Positions 45,078 through 53,247 of a DNA stretch of 64,000 bases are shown in pieces (positions within the stretch are counted from its first letter, which is position 1; each line of letters opens with the position of its first letter). The position numbers and the translations under genes were made by a program. The notes beneath the pieces were generated by a model. That model ran no database searches, was not told where the DNA came from, and saw only the letters and a program-made list of their open reading frames with translations. Source of the stretch: Bradyrhizobium algeriense (GTDB taxonomy: Bacteria; Pseudomonadota; Alphaproteobacteria; Rhizobiales; Xanthobacteraceae); assembly GCF_003062295.1 (NCBI RefSeq), contig NZ_PYCN01000010.1:124001-188000 (forward strand), in the 5' to 3' direction.

Positions 45078-45668
45078 ATGTCTGACGCATTCCTCATCGT
45101 CGCCTTCCTGCTCGGCTATCTCTTCGGCTCAATCCCGTTCGGCATGGTGCTGACCAGGCTTGCCGGTACGCAGGATCTGCGCTCGATTGGAAGCGGCAAT
45201 ATCGGCGCCACCAACGTGCTGCGCACCGGCCGCAAGGGCCTCGCCGCGGCAACCCTGATCGGCGACATGCTCAAGGGCACGATCGCGGTCATCATCGCCG
45301 GCTATTACGGCGGCGCCAATGCGGCGATGCTGGCCGCGCTCGGCGCCTTCCTCGGCCACCTCTTCCCGGTCTGGCTCAAATTCAACGGCGGCAAGGGCGT
45401 CGCCACCTATATCGGCGTGCTGATCGGCCTGTTCTGGCCGGCAGCCCTGATGTTCTGCCTGATCTGGCTCGCCACCGCCGTCACCACGCGGTACTCCTCG
45501 CTCTCGGCGCTGGTCGCAGCCTTCGTCACGCCGCTGTTCCTGTGGTGGTTCGGCCACCCGGCGCTGGCGTCGCTGTTCGTCGTGCTGACATTGCTGCTGT
45601 TCTGGAAGCACGGCGAAAACATCAAGCGGCTGCAGGCGGGCAACGAAGGCAAGATCGGGGCGAACTAA
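45078..45668 (+). CDS. plsY: Glycerol-3-phosphate acyltransferase PlsY
   Basis: 196 residues; membrane acyltransferase that uses acyl-phosphate to make lysophosphatidic acid. The three PlsY motifs are visible: [29 protein letters not shown], and GHPALASL region. Five to seven membrane helices. ATG at 45078 has GGGAGC seven bases upstream; an in-frame GTG at 45063 is less likely. It follows pyrC' by 35 bases, so pyrB-pyrC'-plsY probably form one operon. Confidence 0.95.
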   Translation: MSDAFLIVAFLLGYLFGSIPFGMVLTRLAGTQDLRSIGSGNIGATNVLRTGRKGLAAATLIGDMLKGTIAVIIAGYYGGANAAMLAALGAFLGHLFPVWLKFNGGKGVATYIGVLIGLFWPAALMFCLIWLATAVTTRYSSLSALVAAFVTPLFLWWFGHPALASLFVVLTLLLFWKHGENIKRLQAGNEGKIGAN

Positions 45669-45683
45669 CCCGACCAGCCGGCC

Positions 45684-46283
45684 CTACTCGGCCGGGCTTG
45701 GCGCCAATTGCCGCTCCTCGCGAAGCGGCTCGATCGCCATCCGGTATCCGCGAAGCCTTGCCAGCGGCGTCAGCATGGCGAAGATGAATTTCTGCAAGAA
45801 GATTGGCGGCCCCGCGAGATAAAGGTGGTCGCGATAGGTGTGAAGCACCAGCGCGATGGCGAGGAAATTCGGATCACCCTTGCTGGAAAACCACTCGGGC
45901 CGATGCACGGCAAGGGTTGCGAAATTCGCGAAGAAGCGAAGCTGCTGCTGCGCCGGCCTGAACTCGATCTCCAGTTCAGCCGCGCCATCGCCTGCATTGG
46001 CAAAGAAATGCGGCTTACCACGCGGCACGACCGCACTTCCGCCAGCTTCGACAATCTGTTCCCTGCCCTCGACAACAATTTTGATGCGGCCCGATTTCAC
46101 CGCAAAATGCTCGTCCGCCCCGGGATGGACATGAAGCAGCGCGTTGCCGCCGCCCGAACCGCCCCGCTCCAGGATGACTTCGAACCGGGCGACCGAGGGA
46201 TCGTCGACCGGTCCTGAAAAGACGAAGGTCTCTTTGTTGAAGGCATTGCGCAGCTTCGTTCCGCGCTCGAGTTCGGTCAGCAT
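45684..46283 (-). CDS. Cupin-domain protein
   Basis: About 199 residues. A cupin barrel at residues ~40-110: ALLHVHPGADEHFAVKSGRIKI (first motif with His, His, Glu/His ligands) and PRGKPHFFANAG (second motif with His). A C-terminal ~90-residue helical part (LAIALVLHTYRDHLYLAGPP) is also hydrophobic and may contact membrane. The start at 46283 has AGGAG seven bases upstream; an ATG at 46286 is equivalent. It is preceded by an AraC regulator on the same strand, a likely regulator of it. Confidence 0.85.
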   Translation of the reverse strand: MLTELERGTKLRNAFNKETFVFSGPVDDPSVARFEVILERGGSGGGNALLHVHPGADEHFAVKSGRIKIVVEGREQIVEAGGSAVVPRGKPHFFANAGDGAAELEIEFRPAQQQLRFFANFATLAVHRPEWFSSKGDPNFLAIALVLHTYRDHLYLAGPPIFLQKFIFAMLTPLARLRGYRMAIEPLREERQLAPSPAE

Positions 46284-46340
46284 CATCCATCTCCTCATCT
46301 CGTGCCGTCCACCGGCGTCGGAGATGCGCTGCCTAATGAG

Positions 46341-47177
46341 CTAGGTCATGAATGTATTGTAAAAATCCGACGCTGCGAGTTCGGCGTTCCAGCCGCGATA
46401 TTCCGCGGCCGTCGTGCCGCGAAAGAACGTGTCAGGCGGCGCGCCAGCCAACGACCTGAAATCGTTGATCAGATGCGCCTGGTCGTTGTAGCCGGTCGCA
46501 TAGGCGACGTCGGCCCAATCGCTGCCCCTGAGCCGCGCAGCGACGACCTTTTCCATCCGCGCGACACGGGCGAACTGCTTCGGGCTGACGCCGGTCAGCG
46601 TCTTGAAGCGGCGCTGCAGGCTGCGTTCGCCGACGTCGAGACACGAGGCAAGGTCTTTCATCGAGACCGCTGGATCCTGCTTGAGCGCGCAGATCGCGCG
46701 GTGGACGACAGGATCGAACCGGTTGGTGGCGGCACGCTCGCGCAGAAACTGCCGCATTCGCGCAACGCGCGCTTCCGCATTCTCCGCTTCCGCAAGCATT
46801 TCTTCCAGCAACGATGCCTCGCGGTCTCCAAAAATGTCAGACAGTTCCACGCTGGCATCGGTCATATCGGCCAGATCGCAGCCGAGCACGCGGCAAGCCT
46901 CTTCGGCCTTCAGCCGGACCAGCACGACACCAAGCGGACCACTGGGACGCAGGGTCATCGCTTTGGTTTGCATCCCATTGGCGGTGCGCTTGTAACGGGG
47001 CCGGTGCGCCGCCGTCATCGCCGCACGATAGTGCACGATCAGGACGGGCGACGTCGTCGGCAAGACCTTTATCGTGAGGGCGCGTGCCGAGCGCGCATCA
47101 TCGAAATCGGCATCCCAGATCGCTTCGGCGAAGTCGCTGAGCGCCTCGCCTGCCGGAAAGAAGTGAGATTTGGGCAT
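46341..47177 (-). CDS. AraC-family transcriptional regulator
   Basis: 278 residues from the ATG at 47177 (an in-frame GTG at 47216 adds 13 residues). N-terminal sensor half of the DUF6597 type (SHFFPAGEALSDFAEAIW, LRPSGPLGVVLVRLKAEEACRVLG) and C-terminal double helix-turn-helix (MKDLASCLDVGERSLQRRFKTLTGVSPKQFARVARMEKVV and ADVAYATGYNDQAHLINDFRSLAG). It sits upstream of the cupin gene on the same strand. Confidence 0.9.
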   Translation of the reverse strand: MPKSHFFPAGEALSDFAEAIWDADFDDARSARALTIKVLPTTSPVLIVHYRAAMTAAHRPRYKRTANGMQTKAMTLRPSGPLGVVLVRLKAEEACRVLGCDLADMTDASVELSDIFGDREASLLEEMLAEAENAEARVARMRQFLRERAATNRFDPVVHRAICALKQDPAVSMKDLASCLDVGERSLQRRFKTLTGVSPKQFARVARMEKVVAARLRGSDWADVAYATGYNDQAHLINDFRSLAGAPPDTFFRGTTAAEYRGWNAELAASDFYNTFMT

Positions 47178-47311
47178 GCTTGATTGTCGTTCCTGCCGAA
47201 AGACCGTCCTTGTCACCTCTGTTTGTCGGCGTTCGCCCGGTCAGGTTGCATCGTTCCGCTCAAATAGATTTTGATTGACTTCCCGAAATCGACGGACCGC
47301 GCCCGGTGGTC

Positions 47312-48553
47312 TCATTGCCGCTTTAGCGCGCCCTCGACGAAGCGCGCTGCCGTCAGCGCCGCGGCATCGGCGCCATATCGCGCAATGACCTGCACGCCGA
47401 CCGGCAATCCGCCGTCCGCGATGAGCGTGGGAACATTGACGCAGGGCACGCCCATCAGTGTCCATAATCGGTTGTATCGGGCGTCGCCGGTCGAGGCCAA
47501 ACCCTGTGGCGCAGCGCCGGGCGCCGACAAGGTCAGCAGCACATCGACCTCTTCGAACACTTTTGCCAGTGCATGTCTGGCGCGGCCCGCAACGCCCATG
47601 GCCTCGTCATAGGCGGCCGGTGCCGTCCCCTTGCTTTCGTCGAGCCGTGCGCGCAACAGCGGCGCCATCGCGTCGTAATTTTCGCGGTATTCCCAGGCGA
47701 GCGCCTGATGCGCCTCGAATTCCTGGATCACCGAATGGGCGTGCCACGCCTCCGCAATGATCTCAGGCAAATCAAGCACCCGCACCGAGGCTCCGGCGCG
47801 TTCGGCAGCTTTAGTCGCGATTCGCAGCGCCTCCCCGCCTGACGCCTCCGGCGCACCGGCGAAATCCTGCGTCACGACGCCGATGCGCGGGGTCGGAATG
47901 CTGGGCGGCAGCCGCAATTCGGGCCGGCCCGTCATCGCGGAAAGGCCACGCGCCACGTCGTCCACGCCGGCCGCGAACAGGCCGACCGTATCGAGCGTCC
48001 ACGAATAGCACTTCACGCCGACCGTCGGCAGCAAGCGGTACGACGGCTTGATCGCGGCGACGCCACAGAACGATGCGGGGCGGATCACCGAACCGCCGGT
48101 CTGCGTTCCCAATGCGAGCGGGATCATGCCGGCCGCCACCGCCGCCGCCGAGCCCGATGACGATCCGCCGGGCGTGTGGCCGTGGTTGTGCGGGTTGAGC
48201 GTCGGTGTCGGATCCACGGAGGCGAATGCGGTGGTCGTGGTCTTGCCCACGATGGTTGCGCCCGCCTGCTTCAGCATCATCACCACAGCCGCATCGCCGC
48301 GCGACCGATATCCCCGGTAGATCGGCGAGCCCATCTCGGTCGGGAAATCCGCCGTATCCATGATGTCCTTGATGCCGACCGCAATGCCGCGCAGCGGCCC
48401 GGCGCTTTGCGCGCGAGGACTTTCATTCCGACAAACGAAGGCGCCGATGGACTTTTCATGCGCATTGGTTGCTGCAAGCGACTGCGCGATGGCGTCGTCG
48501 GGTGAAAGTTCGCCGGCATCGATGCGGCGCTGAAGTTCGGCGAGTGAGATCAT
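47312..48553 (-). CDS. Amidase-signature hydrolase
   Basis: 413 residues from the ATG at 48553 (AGGA nine bases upstream). The Ser-cisSer-Lys triad is intact: Lys in GIAVGIKDIMDT, Ser in TPGGSSSGSAAAVAAG, catalytic Ser in GTQTGGSVIRPASFCG. It is related to GatA but shorter and stands alone, so it is a general amidase of unknown substrate. It is divergent from dprA. Confidence 0.92.
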   Translation of the reverse strand: MISLAELQRRIDAGELSPDDAIAQSLAATNAHEKSIGAFVCRNESPRAQSAGPLRGIAVGIKDIMDTADFPTEMGSPIYRGYRSRGDAAVVMMLKQAGATIVGKTTTTAFASVDPTPTLNPHNHGHTPGGSSSGSAAAVAAGMIPLALGTQTGGSVIRPASFCGVAAIKPSYRLLPTVGVKCYSWTLDTVGLFAAGVDDVARGLSAMTGRPELRLPPSIPTPRIGVVTQDFAGAPEASGGEALRIATKAAERAGASVRVLDLPEIIAEAWHAHSVIQEFEAHQALAWEYRENYDAMAPLLRARLDESKGTAPAAYDEAMGVAGRARHALAKVFEEVDVLLTLSAPGAAPQGLASTGDARYNRLWTLMGVPCVNVPTLIADGGLPVGVQVIARYGADAAALTAARFVEGALKRQ

Positions 48554-48672
48554 GAAGGCATTCCTGTGATGAGGATACAGGTTACGGAGGGCCTTGGCAT
48601 GGAGCAAGCTTAACACCCATCACAATCAAACAGGTTGATCACAATCTCAGGTTGGGCAATGCTGCTACCCGC

Positions 48673-49797
48673 ATGCATGACCGGACACAACTCACGCCCC
48701 ACCTCACCGAGACCGACCGGATCGACCGGCTGCGGCTGATCCGCAGCGACAATGTCGGGCCGCGAACCTTCTATTCGCTCCTCAATCATTTCGGTAACGC
48801 GCGCGCGGCCCTGGAGCGGTTGCCCGATCTGGCGCGCCGTGGCGGTGCCGCGCGTTCAGGGCGCATCTGCAGCGAGGAGGAAGCGCGGGCCGAGATCGCC
48901 GCGGCGAAAAGGATCGGCGTCACGCTGGTCGCGCCCGACGAAGCCGCCTATCCCCCGCGGCTGGCGACGCTTGAGGATGCGCCTCCCTTGCTCGGCGTGC
49001 GTGTGCGCGCTGCGCCCGACGTCCTGATCCGGCCGATAATCGCGATCGTCGGCTCGCGCAACGCTTCCGGGGCCGGGCTGAAATTCGCCGGCCAGTTGGC
49101 GCGCGAGCTTGGCGAGGCCGGCTTCGTCGTCATCTCAGGCCTGGCGCGCGGCATCGATCAGGCCGCGCATCGCGCGACGGTCGAAAGCGGCACAGTCGCG
49201 GTGTTGGCCGGCGGTCACGACCGGATCTATCCGCCGGAGCACGGTGACTTGCTCGCCGCCCTGCTCGATCAAGGCGGCGCTATTTCCGAAATGCCGCTCG
49301 GCCATGTGCCGCGCGGCCACGATTTTCCCCGGCGCAATCGCCTGATCTCCGGCGCGTCGCTCGGCGTCGTCGTGATCGAGGCAGCGCATCGCTCGGGATC
49401 GCTGATCACGGCGCGGATGGCCGCCGAACAGGGCCGCGAAGTATTCGCGGTGCCCGGCTCACCGCTCGACCCGCGCGCCGCCGGCACCAATGATTTGATC
49501 AAGCAGGGTGCAACCCTGGTTACGGAAGCCAGTGACGTCATCAACGCGGTGGGGCCGATCATGGAGCGGCCGGTCGTGCTCGAGGCGCGCGAGGGCGATG
49601 ACGAGCCGCTCGATTTCGACATCGATCCGGGCGTGCGCGCACGCATCGTGACGCTGCTCGGGCCGAGCCCGGTCAGCCTCGACGATCTGATCCGGATGTC
49701 GGGCCTCTCGCCCACCATCGTGCGCACGGTGCTGCTGGAGCTCGAACTGGCCGGCCGGCTGGAGCGCCATGGCGGCGGGCTGGTATCGCTGATCTAG
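48673..49797 (+). CDS. dprA: DNA-processing protein DprA
   Basis: 374 residues from the ATG at 48673 (a TTG at 48652 adds seven). DprA loads RecA on incoming single-stranded DNA during transformation. Visible: SAM-like N-terminal helices ([19 protein letters not shown]), the Rossmann core ([40 protein letters not shown]), [51 protein letters not shown], and a C-terminal winged helix ([28 protein letters not shown]). Stop overlaps the convergent HxlR gene. Confidence 0.96.
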   Translation: MHDRTQLTPHLTETDRIDRLRLIRSDNVGPRTFYSLLNHFGNARAALERLPDLARRGGAARSGRICSEEEARAEIAAAKRIGVTLVAPDEAAYPPRLATLEDAPPLLGVRVRAAPDVLIRPIIAIVGSRNASGAGLKFAGQLARELGEAGFVVISGLARGIDQAAHRATVESGTVAVLAGGHDRIYPPEHGDLLAALLDQGGAISEMPLGHVPRGHDFPRRNRLISGASLGVVVIEAAHRSGSLITARMAAEQGREVFAVPGSPLDPRAAGTNDLIKQGATLVTEASDVINAVGPIMERPVVLEAREGDDEPLDFDIDPGVRARIVTLLGPSPVSLDDLIRMSGLSPTIVRTVLLELELAGRLERHGGGLVSLI

Positions 49798-50195
49798 CTC
49801 TTCTCATTGCGCGCGTCGAAACTCGTCCGCGCGCCCTCGATCTCCGGCAGATGCGCGAACGCCCATTGGCCGAGCGCCTGTACCGGGCTCGCCAGCCCGC
49901 GGCCGAGATCGGTGAGTTCGTAATCGACCCGCGGCGGGATGGTCGGAAACACGGTGCGTGTGACCAGCCCGTCGCGCTCCAGCCCGCGCAGCGTCAAGGT
50001 CAGCATCCGCTGCGAGATGCCGCCGATCGTGCGCTTGAGCTCGTTGAAGCGCTGCGGTCCACCGATCAGCGTCATGATCACAAACACGCTCCATTTGTCG
50101 CCGACCCGCGCCAGCACGGAAGCCACGGCGCGGCAACTATCGCCGGCATGCGGGCCCGGCGGCAGGGCAGGCACAATCTTGTGCTCGGGTCTCAT
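49794..50195 (-). CDS. HxlR-family transcriptional regulator (azoreductase-linked)
   Basis: 133 residues from the ATG at 50195. HxlR/MarR-like winged helix with a redox-type cysteine near the N-terminus ([11 protein letters not shown], Cys21) and the block [50 protein letters not shown]. It is divergent from azoR across a 100-base spacer and overlaps the dprA end by four bases. The cysteine position matches HxlR members that sense quinones or aldehydes, but that is family knowledge, not shown here. Confidence 0.9.
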   Translation of the reverse strand: MRPEHKIVPALPPGPHAGDSCRAVASVLARVGDKWSVFVIMTLIGGPQRFNELKRTIGGISQRMLTLTLRGLERDGLVTRTVFPTIPPRVDYELTDLGRGLASPVQALGQWAFAHLPEIEGARTSFDARNEKS

Positions 50196-50295
50196 GGCTG
50201 TGCTCGGGTGTAAAAAATGTGCGTTCTTGCGGGGTTCTGCCACGGTCACTCATATAGCGCCAGTTACAAATCTATACCAAAGGGTGACACCAACC

Positions 50296-50904
50296 ATGAA
50301 ACTTCTGCACATCGACTCCAGCGTGCTCGGCCCCCACTCCGTCAGCCGCCAGGTTTCCGCCGCCATTGTCGATCGGCTGCGCCGATCCACCCCCGGCCTC
50401 GAGGTCAGTTATCGCGATCTCACGCTCACGCCACTGGCGCATCTCACCGGTTCACACCTCGCCGCTGGCCAGGGGGCTGCCCCGGACGCGTCGCTGCGCG
50501 AAGATATCGCCGCCGGTCAGGCTGTGCTGGAAGAGTTTCTGGCCGCCGACGTCATCGTGCTCGGCGCCCCCATGTACAACTTCACGATTCCGAGCCAGCT
50601 CAAGGCCTGGATCGACCGCATCCTGGTCGTCGGCAAGACGTTCAAATACTCAGCGCAAGGCGCCGAAGGTCTGGCCGGCAACAAGCGTGTCATCGTCGCG
50701 ATCTCGCGCGGCGGCTTCTATGGCCCGGGCACGCCGGCCGCAGTCGGCGAGCACCTGGAAACCTATTTGCGCTGGGTGTTTGGCTTCATCGGCATCAAGA
50801 ATCCAGAATTCATTTCCGCCGACGGCATCCAGGTCGGCCCCGAACATCGCGAAAAGGCGGTGGCCGGCGCGCTAAAGGCCGCAGGCGATCTGAACGCCGC
50901 CTGA
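50296..50904 (+). CDS. azoR: FMN-dependent NADH-azoreductase
   Basis: 202 residues; two-electron flavoenzyme that reduces azo dyes and quinones. Visible: [21 protein letters not shown] (FMN phosphate loop), [50 protein letters not shown] and the [11 protein letters not shown] segment. Start ATG at 50296. Divergent from an HxlR regulator, the common AzoR/HxlR pairing for quinone defence. Confidence 0.94.
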   Translation: MKLLHIDSSVLGPHSVSRQVSAAIVDRLRRSTPGLEVSYRDLTLTPLAHLTGSHLAAGQGAAPDASLREDIAAGQAVLEEFLAADVIVLGAPMYNFTIPSQLKAWIDRILVVGKTFKYSAQGAEGLAGNKRVIVAISRGGFYGPGTPAAVGEHLETYLRWVFGFIGIKNPEFISADGIQVGPEHREKAVAGALKAAGDLNAA

Positions 50905-50956
50905 GTTGAGGCAATGGCGGCTGCCGTCGCCGCCCGACGGCAGGCAGCCGCTCAAA

Positions 50957-51148
50957 TCAGAAGACGCCGTTCATGCGCAGCAGCACGATAATCAAGGAGA
51001 CCAGGAGACCGACACCGGAAAACAGCGCGATCGAAACAAATTGCGCGGTGTCCGAATTTTCCGCCGGGGTCGAGGAGATGCCAGTGGTCTTCGGCACGGT
51101 TGCACCCACCCGTTTTTGGTTGCGAGACTCCTGCCTCGAAATCTCCAA
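50957..51148 (-). CDS. Small single-span membrane protein
   Basis: 63 residues with a polar N-terminal half (VGATVPKTTGISSTPAENSD) and one C-terminal membrane helix (FVSIALFSGVGLLVSLIIVLL). Start codon choice is uncertain (TTG at 51148 or a later GTG). No family recognised. It ends 52 bases past azoR on the opposite strand. Confidence 0.5.
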   Translation of the reverse strand: MEISRQESRNQKRVGATVPKTTGISSTPAENSDTAQFVSIALFSGVGLLVSLIIVLLRMNGVF

Positions 51149-51204
51149 CAGCCAAACCCATGGTTCAATGCGCGTTCTGGCTCAGCGCCAATCCGCCGCA
51201 GGGC

Positions 51205-51254
51205 ATCGAAGCCGGCCAGCGACCGAGATCATCAGACCGCCGGCCGGCTTCGAT
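51205..51254. other. 13-base-stem hairpin downstream of the SDR gene
   Basis: ATCGAAGCCGGCC at 51205-51217 and GGCCGGCTTCGAT at 51242-51254 are perfect inverted copies with a 24-base loop. On the minus strand it follows the SDR stop codon (51271) within 20 bases, so a terminator-like or RNA-stability role is possible, though no T-run follows. Confidence 0.6.
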
Positions 51255-51270
51255 ATTGCCGGGATATGCC

Positions 51271-52044
51271 CTACCCCCGATAGATCGGCGCGCCGCTCGG
51301 CGAGGCCGTGGCCCCGCCGTCGACGAACAGTTCCTGCCCCTGCACATGCGCAGAATCGTCCGAAGCGAGGAACAGCACCGTCTTCGAGATATGATCGGGT
51401 TCCCCGATGCGGCCGAGCGGCGTGGTTGCGCCGATGCGCTTCTCGAATGCCTTCTCGGCTTCGGGCGTCGCCAGCGCAGCGCCCCAGATCGGAGTACGGA
51501 TTGCCCCCGGCGAGACCACGTTGACGCGGATATTGCGTGGCGAGAGTTCGGACGCCATCACCCGCGCCATTGCGCGCACACCGGCCTTGCTCGCCGCATA
51601 GGCTGAATAGCCGGGATTCCCGAGCACCGAGATCACTGAACCGTTCAGGATGATGGAGGCGCCGTCGTTGAGATGCGGGACTGCGGCCTGCACGGTGAAG
51701 AACACGGCAGTGACGTTGGTCCGGATCACCTTCTCAAAGGTTTCGAGCGTAGCGGCACCAAGCGGCGTACCGCCCGCGATGCCGGCATTGGCAAAAATGA
51801 CGTCGAGCTTGCCGAATTTCGCGACCGCCTGCTTGATTGCAGCTTCCGTCGCCGCGATGTCGGTGGCATCGGCGACGATGGCGAGCGCATTCGGCCCAAG
51901 TTCTTTCGCAGCCGCTTCCAGCGTCTCCTTGTTGCGCCCTGTTATGGCGACCCGCGCCCCCTCCGCCACGAACAGTCTTGCGGTGGCGAGCCCGATGCCG
52001 CTGTTGCCCCCTGTGATCAACGCCGTCTTGTTCGCGAGCCTCAT
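51271..52044 (-). CDS. Short-chain dehydrogenase/reductase
   Basis: 257 residues from the ATG at 52044. SDR marks: TGGNSGIGLATARLF (NAD(P) loop), DVIFANAG (NNAG-type), NGSVISVLGNPGYSAYAASKAGV with catalytic Ser, Tyr (YxxxK) and Lys, and the LFVDGGATA end. The acidic or basic residue after strand two is Arg in TGRNKET, suggesting NADPH. Divergent from an HxlR regulator across a palindromic operator. Confidence 0.94.
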   Translation of the reverse strand: MRLANKTALITGGNSGIGLATARLFVAEGARVAITGRNKETLEAAAKELGPNALAIVADATDIAATEAAIKQAVAKFGKLDVIFANAGIAGGTPLGAATLETFEKVIRTNVTAVFFTVQAAVPHLNDGASIILNGSVISVLGNPGYSAYAASKAGVRAMARVMASELSPRNIRVNVVSPGAIRTPIWGAALATPEAEKAFEKRIGATTPLGRIGEPDHISKTVLFLASDDSAHVQGQELFVDGGATASPSGAPIYRG

Positions 52045-52058
52045 GGCCGCCTCCAATG

Positions 52059-52112
52059 GTTGCATTATTAAACTAGATTGCCTACCTAGGGCATCTGGTT
52101 TAATATTGCAAC
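52059..52112. promoter_or_regulatory. 20-base inverted repeat, probable HxlR operator
   Basis: GTTGCATTATTAAACTAGAT (52059-52078) and ATCTGGTTTAATATTGCAAC (52093-52112) match as inverted copies at 18 of 20 positions, separated by 14 bases. It lies between the divergent SDR and HxlR genes and is the likely regulator binding site. Confidence 0.75.
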
Positions 52113-52160
52113 TACACAAGACTGTGATCTACCCACAGCGCGTTTTCGACGGAGCCCGCC

Positions 52161-52637
52161 ATGGTGAAACGGACCAGCTTTGAACACGATGACTGCCCAG
52201 TCGCACGCGCGCTGGATGCGATCGGAGATTGGTGGTCGATTCTGATCATTCGCGAAGCGCTGTTCGGGGTCAGCCGCTTCAGCGAATTCCAGAAGAAGCT
52301 GGGCCTCGCCAAGAACATCCTCACGGTGCGGCTGCGCGCGCTGGTCGACCAGGGCATCCTGAAGACCGCGCCCGCCGCCGACGGCAGCGCGTATCAGGAA
52401 TATCTGCTGACGCCGAAGGGGCGCGGCGTCTTCCCGATCCTGGTCGCCTTGCGGCAATGGAGCGAGGAGTTCGACGAGCGCCCGGAAGAGATCGCCACCA
52501 TTCTGGTCGACAAGGAGAAGGGCCGGCTGGTTCGCAAGCTCGAACTCCATTCGCAGGACGGGCGGCTATTGGGTATGGACGATACCGCGCTGAAGCCGCG
52601 GCCGGCGGGCAAGCAGAGTAAGCGCGTTACGGCGTAG
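52161..52637 (+). CDS. HxlR-family transcriptional regulator (SDR-linked)
   Basis: 158 residues from the ATG at 52161. HxlR winged helix: HDDCPVARALDAIGDWWSILIIREALFGVSRFSEFQKKLGLAKNILTVRLRALVDQGIL, with a conserved-position cysteine (Cys12). A C-terminal ~50-residue extension (VDKEKGRLVRKLELHSQDG...) goes beyond the minimal HxlR length. Divergent from the SDR gene with a 20-base inverted repeat between them. Confidence 0.92.
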   Translation: MVKRTSFEHDDCPVARALDAIGDWWSILIIREALFGVSRFSEFQKKLGLAKNILTVRLRALVDQGILKTAPAADGSAYQEYLLTPKGRGVFPILVALRQWSEEFDERPEEIATILVDKEKGRLVRKLELHSQDGRLLGMDDTALKPRPAGKQSKRVTA

Positions 52638-52656
52638 AGGATTGGTGTTCCACGTT

Positions 52657-52745
52657 CGTCATGGCCGGGCTTGTCCCGGCCAGCCACGTCTTTCTTGCTG
52701 GATTGGGGAAAGACGTGGATGCCCGGCACAAGGCCGGGCATGACG
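52657..52745. repeat. Rhizobial palindromic intergenic element
   Basis: CGTCATGGCCGGGCTTGTCCCGGCC on one side and GCCCGGCACAAGGCCGGGCATGACG on the other form a near-palindrome with inner arms ACGTCTTTC/GAAAGACGT. In translation it reads MPGLVPGIHVF and DKPGHDE, the mark of an abundant repeat family in Bradyrhizobium and relatives. Confidence 0.85.
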
Positions 52746-52760
52746 ACTTTGAGGGAGCGC

Positions 52761-53015
52761 TCACGATAGCTTGTGTTTGCTCCTTGTGCGCAGGCGCTCT
52801 TCCGCCTCGAGTTGCGCCATGCCGAGCAGATGGCTGAGCACCTCCAGCCGATGGCGCTCCGCCAGCTTGACCAGTTCGGCAACGGTCTCCGCTATAAAGG
52901 CAACGGCCTCGTCGGGGCCGCCCTCCTCGCCTCGTTCATCGCTTCGTTCATCGGTTGGCGATTTCCGACGCTTGCCTGAAGCTTTTCGCTTTCGGCCGCC
53001 TGCAGCCTTGCTCAA
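52761..53015 (-). CDS. Conserved small cytoplasmic protein
   Basis: 84 residues: a basic Ser/Arg/Lys-rich N-terminus, then a helical body (EAVAFIAETVAELVKLAERHRLEVLSHLLGMAQLEAEERLR) that I have seen as a conserved rhizobial small protein. No known function. It lies between the SDR-linked HxlR gene and topA. Confidence 0.7.
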   Translation of the reverse strand: MSKAAGGRKRKASGKRRKSPTDERSDERGEEGGPDEAVAFIAETVAELVKLAERHRLEVLSHLLGMAQLEAEERLRTRSKHKLS

Positions 53016-53247
53016 AAAATTTGCATCCTAACGCGACACAAAGTATTGCCCAGAAATAACCCCTTTGATGGCGCAACTCTAGGGCGTATTTCGCAACTCG
53101 ACAGATATAAGTCGACCCCAAAAGGTTCCCTGACGGCATTTGTAGATTTGACAGGGGCCGCCTCACCACCCATGTTCGGGTCCAATCGGTAGGCCGCGAG
53201 TCTCGCGGAACCCGCCTTTATCTTTTCCCGTAAGCCATTGGAATGAC

